NCBI GenBank assembly: GCA_035566435.1
Contig: DATMRF010000060.1
Location: 1 to 64,000 of the forward strand
Length of the DNA: 64,000 nt
Source of the DNA: DATMRF01 sp035566435
GTDB lineage: Bacteria > Verrucomicrobiota > Verrucomicrobiia > Limisphaerales > UBA8199
Direction: 5' to 3'
Positions 35,243 to 44,095 of the stretch are shown one piece after another (within the stretch, counting starts at the first letter, position 1; every line of letters begins with the position of its first letter). A model generated the notes under the pieces. The model saw only the letters and a list, made by a program, of their open reading frames with translations, made no database searches and was not told the origin of the DNA. A program made the position numbers and the translations under genes.

Positions 35243-35821
35243 TCAATGGCCGATGATTGCCCGCTGGCGAAAACCCTCAATCACAACAACTTGATCTATC
35301 TGCAATTCCACACTGGTTTGCCGGCCCAAAAAGTCCATAAGGACGGCTACCCGTTGCCTATTCGGCATGACGCGGTCGACGACGGCCTGCAGACCCGCCA
35401 AGGCGCCTCCACGGAGCTCGACTGGCTCCCCCGGACGCAGGCTCGACGTCACGATGCGCATCTCCTCGGGGCCCATGGCGTGCCGGAGGTCTTGGATTGT
35501 TGATTGGAGAATGGTCGGCCAACGGTTTCCAAAATGGACGATTCCCCGCACGGCCCGCGCGCTCTGCACGCGCCGCCAGCAGGTCGCCAGGTCAAACCAG
35601 GCGAACAGGTAATTCGGGAACAATGCCTCTGATACCCAGGCAGAACCATACCGCGTCGGCCTCTTATAGCGGATGCGCGGCAGGAACACCTCGATATCGG
35701 CATCCTGCCTTAGTTGAGCCGCGGCGATGTGCTCGTGTTTCGGGTGTGTTCGGACGCAAAACCAGCCGGCGCTGCAGCCTTCGCCGCCTGAGGTCGTCAC
35801 TCTGTTCCCAAGGTCAGGCAT
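35243..35821 (-). CDS. NusG-like specialised transcription factor (RfaH/LoaP-type)
   Basis: This 192-residue protein has an N-terminal NGN domain (GWFCVRTHPKHEHIAAAQLR, then ALFPNYLFAWFD and VRGIVHFG). A C-terminal KOW-type domain follows (PVELRGGALAGLQAVVDRV ... VAVLMDFLGRQTSVEL). Paralogues of this kind (RfaH, UpxY, LoaP) act as antiterminators or elongation factors for long polysaccharide operons. It is the last gene of a minus-strand run, 3 bp after the Wza-like gene. That is atypical, since such factors are usually encoded first. Confidence 0.85.
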   Translation of the reverse strand: MPDLGNRVTTSGGEGCSAGWFCVRTHPKHEHIAAAQLRQDADIEVFLPRIRYKRPTRYGSAWVSEALFPNYLFAWFDLATCWRRVQSARAVRGIVHFGNRWPTILQSTIQDLRHAMGPEEMRIVTSSLRPGEPVELRGGALAGLQAVVDRVMPNRQRVAVLMDFLGRQTSVELQIDQVVVIEGFRQRAIIGH

Positions 35822-35824
35822 AGT

Positions 35825-36514
35825 CTAGAAATTGAACGTCTTGGCCGGCACGTGGACGATATCGAAGCGACGCAGGTAAAATGGCGCCTCTTCCTTTCCC
35901 TGCAGCACTCTCTTAAGATCGACGTGATAGCTCCGCTGTTTGCCGTGCTCGATTCGCAACACGATGACCTCCGAGAGCCTGGCTCGGTTCGGGTCGAATC
36001 CGCCGGCTTCCATCACGGCTTCCATCACCGTCAAAGGCCGCTCGAGCGGAATACGGCCAGGCCGGAAAACCGCGCCTGAGACATACACCCCATCGACCGC
36101 TGAGACGAGTTTGACGGTTACGACGTCGTCTTTAACCAGCGGTTCGTAGGCTCTGGCCAGTTCCGCTTGGAAGTCGAGCGGGGTTCTGCCAGCGGCTCGA
36201 ATTTGGCCGACCGACTCCAGATTCACCAAACCGTCCAAAGTGATCTTCTGGAGGGCGTTGAAATTCGTTGAGTACTGGAATGTGACACTCACCATATCCC
36301 CTTCATGGAGCGTGTTGGTGGCGTAGTTAGGAGTACCGGGACCGACGGACACCGCAAGCACGTCGGAAAACGCCGGTGTCGAGGTCGTGCCGCACCCCCC
36401 GGCACCGCAAATAAGGAGCCCTAGCCCTCCTGTGAGCACGCACAAACCAAGCGCGCGGCCGAGCCGGCTCCACCCCGCTTTTTTCGCTAATCGAAGCGTT
36501 TCGTCGACGTTCAT
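35825..36514 (-). CDS. Wza-like polysaccharide export lipoprotein
   Basis: The 229-residue protein starts at ATG 36514 (an upstream frame to 36550 exists). It has a signal peptide with a lipobox-like GAGGC, Cys41. A Poly_export domain (YATNTLHEGDMVSVTFQYST) and one SLBB-type domain (VYVSGAVFRPGRIPLERPLT) follow. It probably forms the outer-membrane polysaccharide pore, or a periplasmic part of it, with the adjacent outer-membrane barrel. It is shorter than Wza, having a single SLBB repeat, as in the EpsA/VpsM types. The gene ends 3 bp before the NusG-like gene starts. Confidence 0.87.
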   Translation of the reverse strand: MNVDETLRLAKKAGWSRLGRALGLCVLTGGLGLLICGAGGCGTTSTPAFSDVLAVSVGPGTPNYATNTLHEGDMVSVTFQYSTNFNALQKITLDGLVNLESVGQIRAAGRTPLDFQAELARAYEPLVKDDVVTVKLVSAVDGVYVSGAVFRPGRIPLERPLTVMEAVMEAGGFDPNRARLSEVIVLRIEHGKQRSYHVDLKRVLQGKEEAPFYLRRFDIVHVPAKTFNF

Positions 36515-36588
36515 AAGAAATGGGAAGCCTTCTACGGGCCCAACCGGCAATTCCGGGAATTCCGAGTATGGATGAGGGACCGCATGGC

Positions 36589-37854
36589 TTAGAAGGTGTA
36601 GCCCAGGCTCAGCGAAACCGTGTTTTCAGCGTAGCCTCGCCCGGGCAGGTCGGATGCCCTTTGCCAATGGAAGTAGCTGACCGAGGCGTTCAGCCTGTCG
36701 GTAAAGCGCCAGGAAAACTGCGGTCCTCCGCCAAGCCGGTCGAAATGCTCGGTCGCCTTGAAAACATAAGGACCAATGACGAGCACGGGCAGAGGCTGGC
36801 TCCCGTTCTCATACGTGAGGCTGGCGCCGATGGTGATTCGCCGTGTCACAGCGCACGAAAGCGAGGAAGCGATGCTCAACTGCTCGATGTAATCGCTGCC
36901 CTGGTTGAGTCCGAGCTGCACGTCGCGCCTCAGGTTGAGTTGATATGCAAGATAATCGGTCAACTGGTGGCTTAATTCCAACCCCAGGTAATACGAATTC
37001 AGGTTGGCGCTGCCGCGAGCAGTTCCGTTCGGGTCGAAGAAGTAAACGGTCGGGCCGCCGCGAAGTGCCAGGTGGATGGCCGGCCTCAATTGCCAATCGG
37101 CATACGGTCCGATGCTGAGGCTGCGGTTGTCGCTCTGGAGGTGAACCCGGTAGGAAGTGAAACTTCCGCTGGCTTCGAGCCCGGTTTCGCTTTTTTCGGC
37201 GAGCCGCCAGCCAAACCGGCTGAACAAATTCTCCGTCGAACGATCCAGATAGTTGTTTGCGGCATTATCCGAGAGAAAACTCTCGTGGCCGTAGCCGACC
37301 TGAGCAAGCCAGCGACCGGGCTCCCACGAGAGCCTAGCGCCGATGGTGTTGTCCAGCCGAGGGAGGATCGCAATGTTCGCCAGCGCGCTTTCCGTCGTGA
37401 CCTCGCGCCAGTAATTGAATTGATCGTAGAAGCTCACAGTGGCATCGGCATAGGAAACCGAATAAGTCAGGGCGGAATTGGGCGAGACCTGGAATCCGCT
37501 GTCCTGGCTGTGCGTCACGTAGTGGAGGTAGCCGATGTCGGTGCTGAACCGGAGTTCCGAGCGCTCTGTAGCGAGCCACCTCACACTAACGGTTAGGCCA
37601 CCCCGCAAAATCATATCTGATTGCGGGTTGCTTTCGGACTCGAAAAAATTGTCGTCATAGGTGACTCCGATATACGCCGCGAGTGAGAATGGAACGGGCC
37701 CGAGGTGAGGTTCGCTTGGTTGCAATCCCACGGGCGAGCTCTCCCTTGGGGCGAGCGCAGGGTCCAGCGACAAAGCGCTGCGCAAAGCATCCTGCGCCTG
37801 AATTCGCAAGCTGGCGGCTATGAGGACGGCGAGCGCGATGCGGACCCGACACAT
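36589..37854 (-). CDS. Outer-membrane beta-barrel protein
   Basis: A 421-residue protein with a signal peptide (residues 1-20). The long body is made of alternating amphipathic strands rich in Y, S, N and R, ending in an aromatic terminal strand (ENTVSLSLGYTF) typical of BAM substrates. It corresponds to the barrel protein found beside polysaccharide export genes in verrucomicrobial and planctomycete clusters (inference). Function could be outer-membrane passage of the polymer. It follows the Cys-rich small gene with no gap and precedes the Wza-like gene. Confidence 0.75.
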   Translation of the reverse strand: MCRVRIALAVLIAASLRIQAQDALRSALSLDPALAPRESSPVGLQPSEPHLGPVPFSLAAYIGVTYDDNFFESESNPQSDMILRGGLTVSVRWLATERSELRFSTDIGYLHYVTHSQDSGFQVSPNSALTYSVSYADATVSFYDQFNYWREVTTESALANIAILPRLDNTIGARLSWEPGRWLAQVGYGHESFLSDNAANNYLDRSTENLFSRFGWRLAEKSETGLEASGSFTSYRVHLQSDNRSLSIGPYADWQLRPAIHLALRGGPTVYFFDPNGTARGSANLNSYYLGLELSHQLTDYLAYQLNLRRDVQLGLNQGSDYIEQLSIASSLSCAVTRRITIGASLTYENGSQPLPVLVIGPYVFKATEHFDRLGGGPQFSWRFTDRLNASVSYFHWQRASDLPGRGYAENTVSLSLGYTF

Positions 37855-38055
37855 TCAGGTCAGCACAGTCTGCGGTTGCGGTTTCGGACGCCTGACCTGA
37901 CTGAGAATCGAAAGACCCCTTGCCTGGGACACTCCCAGAAGTTTGTAAACCTTGCGTTGACATGATTTGTTAGCCAGACAGACCCGGCAGATTCTGCTGG
38001 TTGCATCGTAATCTTTTCCGTAACACGGCGCGTCTGAGAACTTGGGTTCGGACAT
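37855..38055 (-). CDS. Small Cys-rich protein
   Basis: A 66-residue frame whose N-terminal half contains four cysteines, in CYGKDY and CRVCLANKSC, suggesting a small zinc knuckle. A basic tail follows (RRPKPQPQ). The stop codon ends at 37855, directly before the ATG of the barrel gene, so the two are probably coupled. The family is not recognised. A regulatory or chaperone role is possible. Confidence 0.5.
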   Translation of the reverse strand: MSEPKFSDAPCYGKDYDATSRICRVCLANKSCQRKVYKLLGVSQARGLSILSQVRRPKPQPQTVLT

Positions 38056-38206
38056 AGCGAGACTCTAATGCCCGCAGGTGGAGATGCATGTTACAGGTTC
38101 AAAACTTTTTGGCTGCTCAATGGTCTCTATCGACGGTCGGTTTCTCAACTCGGTGCGTTGGTGTCCGGATTGCGGCCTGGGAAAAGTAGGCTCGCCGGCG
38201 CGGCGG

Positions 38207-39880
38207 TTAAAGATGAGCGCTGGCCAAGCGCACGATTTCTTTTTCTTCGGGCAGGAGCTGGGCCGTCCCGGCGAGTTGAAGCGGTGCCCGGGCGGCATCC
38301 TTGTGGCCGGTTTGCGCCTCCACTATGCCGTAATAGGCGGCGATGGAGGGGATTTTCAAGAATTCGGGTTTGAGCTTGCTCACGAGTCGCAGAGCTTCAT
38401 CGTTCTTGTTTTGCAACAGCAACGCGTAGGCGTAAGTGGAGATGAAGAACGGATCATTGGGCGCGCTGTCGTAGGCTTCACGCGCGAGCCGATAGGCCTG
38501 GTCGAGGCTGGATTTGCGCAGCATGGAAATGGCCGCGAGATTGTTTTTGAGGCGGGGATTCGTCGGGTCTGACGCATACACCTTCGCCACGAACTCAGCC
38601 AATTCCCTGGAGTTCCCGGACCCGTACAACTCGGCAATGAGCTGGTCGGTGGCCCAGCGTTCACGAGGGAATTCGGAAGTGATTTGCCGGAGCAGGTCGG
38701 TGTGTTCGTTGCTCCATCCCCATCTGGCGCTGATCAGGGCGAGGCGCGAAAGGCTGTCGAGCCGGTGGCCGGCTTTATGAACCGCCTTTTGCCACGCGGC
38801 TTGCGACGCCCGGTCCTGCCCCTGTGAGCGCCGGGCCAGCGATTCCAGGGCGAACCGGAAATAATTCGCTTCGCCCCAGTCCTGCTTTTCAACCAGCGCC
38901 TGCAGGCCGGGCCAGTCTTTGAGGAACAGGTGGCAATCGGCGATGATTAAGGGCACCGGCTGGTTGGTTTGGGTGGCGGCGGGAAGCGATTTCAGCCAGC
39001 GCAACGCATTGGTAGGGTTGTCGGCTGTGGCCATCCATTGGCCCAGGGCAAAAGCGGCCACTGGAGATTGGGCAGCCTCCGTTTTCAGCGAAGCCAACCA
39101 TGAAGCAGCTTCAGGACTCTTCGACTCCCGCAGCAATTGCAGGTGGTCGATTTTATCTTTCAGCGTGACTGCGGGGTCCTGGACGATTCTTTGAGAATAG
39201 CTCAAGGCTTCGGCGATGGACTTGTGGGCGACTGCGTCGGCCATCAGGTAATGAAGCGCCGTCAGTTTGAAATTTGAATTCGCGGTCATCTGTTCCATCG
39301 ACATGCGCGCCGGTCCGGCGATGGCCTCGTTGGTGGAGGCCAAATGAATGGTCGCGAGGTTTAGGCGAACGGCCTGGTTGGTCGGTTCCAGCCGGAGGGC
39401 TTCCAAATAGTTTGTCTCGGCCTCGCTCGCGTGGCCGGCGCCCCACGCCAGGGCGCCCAGCAGCTTATGGTACGCAGCGGTGGATTTGGATTTTTCGTCC
39501 GTTCCGGCCAGGGCTGTATCTGCGGAGCGGAGATCCCGCAGTTTCAGCGCAGTTTCCGCCCAGGCAAAGCGCAGTTGAACATTTTTCGGGTTGAGTTCTG
39601 CCGCGCGGATCCGCCAGCCGAGGGCGGCAGGAACCCCTGCAGACTCGAGCAAGTCGCCCATCGAATTGGCGGCGCCCAGGCTCAGCGGGTTCACCTGGAG
39701 GGCGCGCTGCAGGCACAGCGCGGTATTGCGCAGATCTTTTTTGGCCATGTACTGCGATGCCTCGGAGAGGAGCCTGCGCTCCGCCGCTTTCTTGTAGGCC
39801 TTGCGTCCAAACCACGCGCCGGTTGCAACGATTGCCATGACCAAAATGAAAACTGCGGCTTTTTTGGCAAGTGCGCTCAT
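38207..39880 (-). CDS. TPR-repeat protein with N-terminal membrane anchor
   Basis: A 557-residue protein. An N-terminal membrane helix (residues 7-24) is followed by repeated helical pairs of TPR type (LCLQRALQVNPLSLGAAN, YLEALRLEPTNQAVRLN, AREAYDSAPNDPFFISTYA). It resembles PrsT/EpsL-associated TPR proteins found in exopolysaccharide-exosortase loci, which likely act as scaffolds in the periplasm. It lies 20 bp after the putative porin gene on the same strand. Confidence 0.8.
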   Translation of the reverse strand: MSALAKKAAVFILVMAIVATGAWFGRKAYKKAAERRLLSEASQYMAKKDLRNTALCLQRALQVNPLSLGAANSMGDLLESAGVPAALGWRIRAAELNPKNVQLRFAWAETALKLRDLRSADTALAGTDEKSKSTAAYHKLLGALAWGAGHASEAETNYLEALRLEPTNQAVRLNLATIHLASTNEAIAGPARMSMEQMTANSNFKLTALHYLMADAVAHKSIAEALSYSQRIVQDPAVTLKDKIDHLQLLRESKSPEAASWLASLKTEAAQSPVAAFALGQWMATADNPTNALRWLKSLPAATQTNQPVPLIIADCHLFLKDWPGLQALVEKQDWGEANYFRFALESLARRSQGQDRASQAAWQKAVHKAGHRLDSLSRLALISARWGWSNEHTDLLRQITSEFPRERWATDQLIAELYGSGNSRELAEFVAKVYASDPTNPRLKNNLAAISMLRKSSLDQAYRLAREAYDSAPNDPFFISTYAYALLLQNKNDEALRLVSKLKPEFLKIPSIAAYYGIVEAQTGHKDAARAPLQLAGTAQLLPEEKEIVRLASAHL

Positions 39881-39900
39881 AAAACGTTTAAAAATCCAGC

Positions 39901-41526
39901 CTAAAACCTCAATGTGACGTCCATCTGGAGCAGGCTGTAATGATCGATAGGGTTCACCTGAGGGATATCCTGGTTACTCCCGCCGGTGCCCAGCTTGCCG
40001 TTAACGCGGCGCGCGTAACCATATCGAATCGTCCAGATCGTGTTCTCCGTGAAACCATATGCCGCCGCGGCGAAGATGCCTTCCAGGTTGGCCCGGCCCT
40101 CAAAGAAATCAGAATCGATCAGGTTGGGATCCAAGGCGTATTGTTCGATATGCTGCCAATAGGTCCGTAATTCCCAGCCATGTTTCCTGGAGGTTGAGCC
40201 GTACACGAGACCGAAGCTGTCCTTGTTCCCGAAGGCCAGGCCAGCCTGGTAAGCCTTCACATCGTGAGACTGAGGCGCGAAACCGGAAATGGTCGCGTTG
40301 TTCAGCGCAAGGTAACTTGAGTAGGCCGCCGCTGCTTCGCGGGCGCGTTGCGAGCCCTCGAGGTTGTAAGAGTAATCTCCGAACACTCTGGCGTTCAAGT
40401 TGTTGAGCCGAAAGTTTACTTCGAAAGGCACCTCAAGGACCAGCAAGTGGTTCAGACCTCCCTGATTGTTGGGAAAGCCGTTAAATAAACCTGACGAACC
40501 GGGAGTCCAACCACTGTTGCCATTAAAGGTGCCGGTGCCGGGTCCCAAGTAGGAGCCCTCGCCCACATACGTATCACCGAAGAATGGAGTTAACCCCCCC
40601 GGCCTCACCCCGGCGTAGTCATAGATGGTCCCAGCCAACTTGACCGAGAGGTCTTTGGTGATTTGGTAGAAAAGGCCCGCCTGCCAGGCAAACATAAAGA
40701 TCTGATTGCTCTTTTGCCCCACGATGCCGTTGATACCCAAGCCGCCCGAGGCGTACGTGGGATTGAGGTCGGCATAGAGAAACTGGCCAAACGTCGCAAA
40801 GAACTGCGCCGGGCCAACGTCGTACTTAAACCGCTCAGCCGCGCCTTCAGGGGCGAGATCGGAGTCCCATACCATCGCGGTTGTGTAAAGCGGGTTCGGC
40901 ATTTTGCCGAGGGTGATGTCAACCCAACTCTCGGGTCGCCAGCCCAGATAAACCTGGCCTATGTTGATTCCCCCGTTGGACTTGCCGAACGGCCCATGGT
41001 ACGGCGCAGCGCTCGACGAAGTCCCAAACGTAACCCACGGAGACCGGGGATTCGAGGCTGTATCCAGCCTTAGACCATAGTAAATGTCGCTTAACGCATC
41101 ACCGCGAATCCCAAGGCGGACCGCGTACCGACCGCGGTCAAGCTCGAGCCGGTCGCGGACGGGCGTGTTGACCTGCCGATGCTCGTACCGCAGGCGAAGG
41201 TCGCCGAACAGCTCGACGTTTTTTATCGCGTTGCTGATTTTCCACTTTGATTCCATGGGCGGCATAGCGGCGTTCAACGCGTTGGTGCGGATGGCTTCGG
41301 CCTGCGCCCTGGCTTTGTCCACCTCTTCCTGGGTGACGACGCCCTTTTCGAGCAAGAGCTCGAGGACGGGATCGGAAGGCGTGGCGCTTCTCGCGCTATT
41401 CGCGACCAGGACAAGCAAGAACCCAAGAAGGGCGCCAAGGGGTTGGGCCAGGGAAATCAGACCCAGTATGGTCCGGCCGCGAATGATTGCGCAGTTCTTG
41501 CTGAGTTGGTCATGCATCCCGCGCAC
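39901..41526 (-). CDS. Putative porin, outer membrane
   Basis: The 541-residue protein has a long signal region (residues 1-48). A coiled-coil/periplasmic segment follows (LLLEKGVVTQEEVDKARAQA, EAIRTNALNA), then a large barrel domain of Porin_5 type (NVELFGDLRLRYEHRQV ... YSLLQMDVTLRF), ending in Phe. Such porins give passive diffusion of small solutes. The coiled-coil may contact peptidoglycan. It is first in the minus-strand envelope run, and the region ahead of it is a long repeat-rich gap. Confidence 0.82.
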   Translation of the reverse strand: MRGMHDQLSKNCAIIRGRTILGLISLAQPLGALLGFLLVLVANSARSATPSDPVLELLLEKGVVTQEEVDKARAQAEAIRTNALNAAMPPMESKWKISNAIKNVELFGDLRLRYEHRQVNTPVRDRLELDRGRYAVRLGIRGDALSDIYYGLRLDTASNPRSPWVTFGTSSSAAPYHGPFGKSNGGINIGQVYLGWRPESWVDITLGKMPNPLYTTAMVWDSDLAPEGAAERFKYDVGPAQFFATFGQFLYADLNPTYASGGLGINGIVGQKSNQIFMFAWQAGLFYQITKDLSVKLAGTIYDYAGVRPGGLTPFFGDTYVGEGSYLGPGTGTFNGNSGWTPGSSGLFNGFPNNQGGLNHLLVLEVPFEVNFRLNNLNARVFGDYSYNLEGSQRAREAAAAYSSYLALNNATISGFAPQSHDVKAYQAGLAFGNKDSFGLVYGSTSRKHGWELRTYWQHIEQYALDPNLIDSDFFEGRANLEGIFAAAAYGFTENTIWTIRYGYARRVNGKLGTGGSNQDIPQVNPIDHYSLLQMDVTLRF

Positions 41527-41740
41527 GCTAAGAACGGCGTGTGACTCGCATGTGACGTGGATGTTACGTTCCTGTTACAGCCCGCCACGAAATCGCTCAC
41601 TCGCCAAAACCTGAGTGGTCGAACCACGGATGAACACTGATGGATATGGATAAGGTGCGGGATGGACCACCACGGAATGGCCACAAGAAGGCACGAAAAG
41701 GCACAAAGAAGTCATAATCCGGGGGGGAATTTCAATTTTA

Positions 41741-42420
41741 GTGCCGATAGGTGCCGATAGGTGCCGATAGGTGCCGCTGCGGGCACGGGCCGGCGCGAGC
41801 TATCGGGAGCTATAGGGACCACGGCGCTTGGGCGAGCGGGAGCTATCGGGAGCTGGGGGCGAGCAATCTCGACCGGACGCCGAAGAACAAGGGTGCACAC
41901 AGGTGCAGATGGGTGCAGTTGGCTGTAGATGGGTTGTTGAGGGAGAATTTGAAAAGCGCCTGGACCATGCCGCGCCACTTGGACGGATGCGGAAAAGCTG
42001 GTTGAAGGTAGGCGAAGTTGGTCGCGGTTAGTCGCGGTTAGTCGCGGTTAGCCGCGGTTAGCTGCGGGAGGAGGAGGAAGAGAAAGAGGACGAGGAGGAG
42101 CGTGGGGGGGTAGGGGGGTGGTTTGGGGGTGTACAGCCGTCCCAGACCGTCCCAACCGTCCCAAAGTATGCTGAGTGGAATAGTCAAGATTTGCGTAGAG
42201 GTAGAGTGGGTGGAGGGTGACGAGACTTCGGGGGCAGATCGATTACGACGACGAGGACGAGGGCGAGGAGGATTTGGTGGGGGGCATATACTTGGGGGTG
42301 GCGGGACCCGTCAACCCGTCAGGGCATGCAAAAAACAGGCGTTTTTTCGCGATTCACCCGTCAGCTAACCCGTCAGAAAGCGTCAGTGAACCCGTCAGGG
42401 CCAGCGATGATGAATTCTTG
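41741..42420. repeat. Cluster of several different 10-bp tandem repeats
   Basis: The intergenic block 41527-42478 has no supported gene. It holds short arrays of unrelated units, nearly all 10 bp long: GTGCCGATAG x3 plus a partial (41741-41780); GAGCTATCGG and variants (41797-41859); GGTGCAGATG-type x4 (41892-41931); GTCGCGGTTA x3 plus two variants (42021-42070); CCGTCCCA(GA) x3 (42137-42165); and dispersed CCCGTCAG copies up to 42400. A purine-rich stretch is at 42066-42105. Frames across it are artefacts of the repeats. Confidence 0.8.
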
Positions 42421-42478
42421 AATTGGGAGTTCACATTCCTGAACCGCGGATGACGCAGAAGATGCGGATTGGGGAGAC

Positions 42479-43702
42479 TCACCATTGGCGGACTCGATAG
42501 AACCGCTGCGGCCCGGGTGCAGCCGGATCGGTCAGGATCACGCGGCCACCTGTTCCGGCGTGTAGAGGCAGTGCCTGCCAGGCGGCGGCAGAGAGGGAGG
42601 CCTTGAATTCCAACCTATATACACTGCCGTTGCGTGTGGGAAGCGAAACGCTGAATCCATTTGTTCCCAGGGTGGCGCCCGTCAGCAGCGCACCAGTCAC
42701 CGGAGATCCGTTGCCGACCAAAACGAGGCTGTGGACATTGCCGCCGGCGACCTGCTGGACGTTAGTCAGGCCGGGCGGGACCACGTTCTGGCCGCAGGCG
42801 ACCAACGCATTCGTGCTCGGCCCGCCGGCACCCCAGGCAACGACGCTACCGTCGGTCTTCAAGGCGAGGTTGTGCCAGCCACCGGCGGAAATGGCCACGA
42901 CGTTGCTCAGGCCCGCGGGCACGTTCGTCTGACCGTAGGTATTGAGGCCCCAGGCGACGACCGTGCCGTCGGGCCTAAGGGCCAAACTGTGGGCCGCACC
43001 CGCCGAGATCGCCACCACATTGGAGAGCCACGGCGGTGGATCGGCCTGATAGAAATCGTCGCGGCCCCAACCGGCAATGGTGCCATCGGGGTGCAGTGCC
43101 AGATTATGCCAGCCACCGGCTGCGACGGCGACGACGTTGGAAAGGGTGCTGGGAACGAGCGCCTGGCCGTAGCTGGGGTCCGTACCGATCGTGGCCGGAT
43201 TGGTGCTCGTTCCCCAGGCGGCAACCGTTCCATCAGCCCTGAGCACCAGGCAGTGGTAAAAGCCGCAACGGACAGCCACGACGTTGCTCAAGCCGCCCGG
43301 AACGTCCGTCTGGCCGAAACCGTCGTCCCCGGCCGACACAACCTGGCTGTTTGTCCGCAGCGCCAGGCTGTGCAGCCGCCCGCACGCGATGGCCACAAAA
43401 TCAGTCTCGCCCGCAGGAAAATCCGTCTGGCCGAGAGTATCATCGCCCCAGCCCGTCAGCGAGCCGTCCGCATTGAGCGCCAAGCTATGGCGCCAGCCGC
43501 CTTCAACGAGAGCGGCATTGGTCAACGACGCGGGAACGATCGACTGGCCATAGTTATTGTAATCGGGGGGACTCGAAACAAAGGTGCCGGCGCCCCAAGC
43601 CACCACGCGGGTCCCGGCCCGGCACTGAAACACGGTGCCGGCCAAGGCTGGAATGGCCATCAGCAGCATCAGCTTGAGCAGTGTGGTTGGCGTTCTCATC
43701 AT
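42479..43702 (-). CDS. Secreted RCC1-repeat protein with RFYRV-type tail
   Basis: The 407-residue protein has a signal peptide ending near residue 29, then six or seven RCC1-like repeats (for example GGWRHSLALNADGSLTGWGD and GGWHNLALKTDGSVVAWGAG), forming a predicted seven-blade propeller. A linker and the shared C-terminal domain (VYRLEFKASLSAAAWQALPL ... RFYRVRQW) complete it. It is likely extracellular and may bind glycans or proteins. The start may be ATG 43702 or 43699. Confidence 0.8.
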   Translation of the reverse strand: MMRTPTTLLKLMLLMAIPALAGTVFQCRAGTRVVAWGAGTFVSSPPDYNNYGQSIVPASLTNAALVEGGWRHSLALNADGSLTGWGDDTLGQTDFPAGETDFVAIACGRLHSLALRTNSQVVSAGDDGFGQTDVPGGLSNVVAVRCGFYHCLVLRADGTVAAWGTSTNPATIGTDPSYGQALVPSTLSNVVAVAAGGWHNLALHPDGTIAGWGRDDFYQADPPPWLSNVVAISAGAAHSLALRPDGTVVAWGLNTYGQTNVPAGLSNVVAISAGGWHNLALKTDGSVVAWGAGGPSTNALVACGQNVVPPGLTNVQQVAGGNVHSLVLVGNGSPVTGALLTGATLGTNGFSVSLPTRNGSVYRLEFKASLSAAAWQALPLHAGTGGRVILTDPAAPGPQRFYRVRQW

Positions 43703-44095
43703 TTCTCGATCGGTTCGGGAGCACCTCCCGGCGAGGCAAGAAATCCATAGCAGAAACGGCGCGCCGCGTCAAAGTTTCCGCAACTTTCGGCAGAAATTCG
43801 TTTCCTCTCTACGTTACCTTTTCGCGACGTACGCGCCCGGTCGCCGGCTCGCCGGCAGAAGAACCGCCAAACCCCCTGAAATTCGGCAATTTCCACACGG
43901 ATTCATCACGTCCCAAAACCGCCGCCTCGTGTCCTCTGACATGACGTGCGATTGATAGCCTCCGCGTTAAGTTTTCTCTGTTGAACCACCCGTCGTGGTT
44001 TGGCTCCAAAAAGAAGCTGAGAAAACTGGAAAGTTGAAGAGAAACCAGAAAGTTGAACAGTTACACAGGACACAACAACCATACATCAAGCAAAC
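43703..44095. other. Intergenic region between divergent RCC1 and PEP-CTERM genes
   Basis: About 390 bp without a supported gene, and the likely promoter region of both divergent genes. A small hairpin AACCAC-n5-GTGGTT lies at 43984-44000. No clear sigma-54 or sigma-70 promoter could be read with confidence. Confidence 0.35.

Noticed and set aside
41751..42453. Open frames across the repeat block
   Set aside because: They are produced by 10-bp and simple repeats lacking stops. There is no start site or domain.
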